Below are positions 16,325 through 16,410 of a stretch of DNA of 16,410 nucleotides, one piece after another. Location of the stretch: the NCBI GenBank assembly GCA_044337015.1, contig JBIIOJ010000041.1, positions 1 through 16,410 on the forward strand. The letters are read 5' to 3'. Position 1 is the first letter of the stretch; each line of letters begins with the position of its first letter. The stretch is from UBA4655 sp044337015. Its GTDB lineage: Bacteria; Planctomycetota; Planctomycetia; Pirellulales; UBA1268. A model generated the notes under the pieces. That model was given only the letters and a program-made list of their open reading frames with translations. It made no database searches and had not been told where the DNA came from. Made by a program: the position numbers and the translations under genes.

Positions 16325-16410
16325 ATGAGCCATCGCCGCTTTCAGACGTTGTTTCGCGATAATCCTGCCGGCGGGCTTCGCGATAATCCTGCCGGCGGGC
16401 TTCGCGATAA
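16325..16410 (+). CDS. Possible partial ORF reading through the terminal tandem repeat
   Basis: From the ATG at 16325 the frame reads MSHRRFQTLFRDNPAGG and continues as an in-frame octapeptide repeat RDNPAGGL to the window edge. An alternative ATG lies at 16274 in the same frame. The 24-bp repeat keeps this frame open, but one other forward frame and the reverse frames also stay open, so openness is not evidence of coding. No ribosome site is obvious. It may equally be a non-coding tandem array. Confidence 0.2.
   Translation, partial: MSHRRFQTLFRDNPAGGLRDNPAGGLRD
16353..16410. repeat. 24-bp tandem repeat array cut by the window end
   Basis: Two full identical units (16353-16376 and 16377-16400) and ten bases of a third are visible. 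Each unit contains the small palindromes TCGCGA and GCCGGC, linked by TAATCCT. The period is a multiple of three. There are no spacers, so it is not a CRISPR array. The true copy number lies beyond the window. Confidence 0.9.

Overview
The window looks like a piece of a high-GC bacterial chromosome, most probably from a planctomycete of the Pirellulales type. This is an inference from the gene mix, not a search result. The supporting genes are a bacterial SET-domain protein, a Tat-exported xylose-isomerase-like TIM-barrel protein, a sulfatase-fold relative, a very large secreted glycoside-hydrolase-like protein, and an MfnB-type synthase of the kind planctomycetes carry with their methanofuran/H4MPT C1 enzymes. 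Shine-Dalgarno sites are patchy and some starts are TTG or GTG. High GC makes long antisense shadow ORFs common; these were left out.

Layout. Positions 1-131 are a 20-bp tandem array ending in a 12-bp perfect hairpin (124-152). Positions 153-504 hold no convincing gene, but contain a 20-bp perfect palindrome (374-393) and a terminator-like hairpin plus T-run (443-469) just before acnA (505-3252, +). The SET-domain gene (3249-3731, -) converges on acnA and the two share a CTAG at their stop codons. Next comes a Tat-signal sugar-isomerase-like gene (3872-4849, -), divergent from a degenerate sulfatase-like gene (4908-5957, +), which is followed by a 1357-residue secreted protein (6039-10112, +). 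A small 99-residue unknown gene (10116-10415, -) converges on the latter.

The middle holds a tRNA-Ser(CGA) with its own promoter (10582-10703, +), a block of four consecutive hairpins (10714-10805), and a PIN-toxin/Phd-like-antitoxin pair (10823-11544, -). The promoter/operator of that pair is embedded in the 3' end of the RNase D gene (11600-12847, -). RNase D follows a NhaD/CitMHS-like ion antiporter (12856-14445, -) by 8 bp, probably as one operon.

Divergent from these is a tightly overlapping three-gene operon (14530-16198, +): a two-helix membrane protein, an MfnB-like synthase and a PHA-system-family small protein. The window ends in another tandem array (24-bp period, from 16353), which is cut by the window edge.

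How the genes fit together: acnA serves the TCA cycle, and the isomerase-like, sulfatase-like and giant secreted genes suggest carbohydrate processing at the cell surface. The tRNA, hairpin block and toxin-antitoxin pair form a small accessory patch between housekeeping genes. I see no CRISPR array, insertion sequence, prophage or obvious new defence system. The most noteworthy signals are the covarying hairpin block, the promoter/operator lying over the rnd stop codon, the catalytically degenerate sulfatase homologue, the structured acnA leader and the two boundary tandem arrays.
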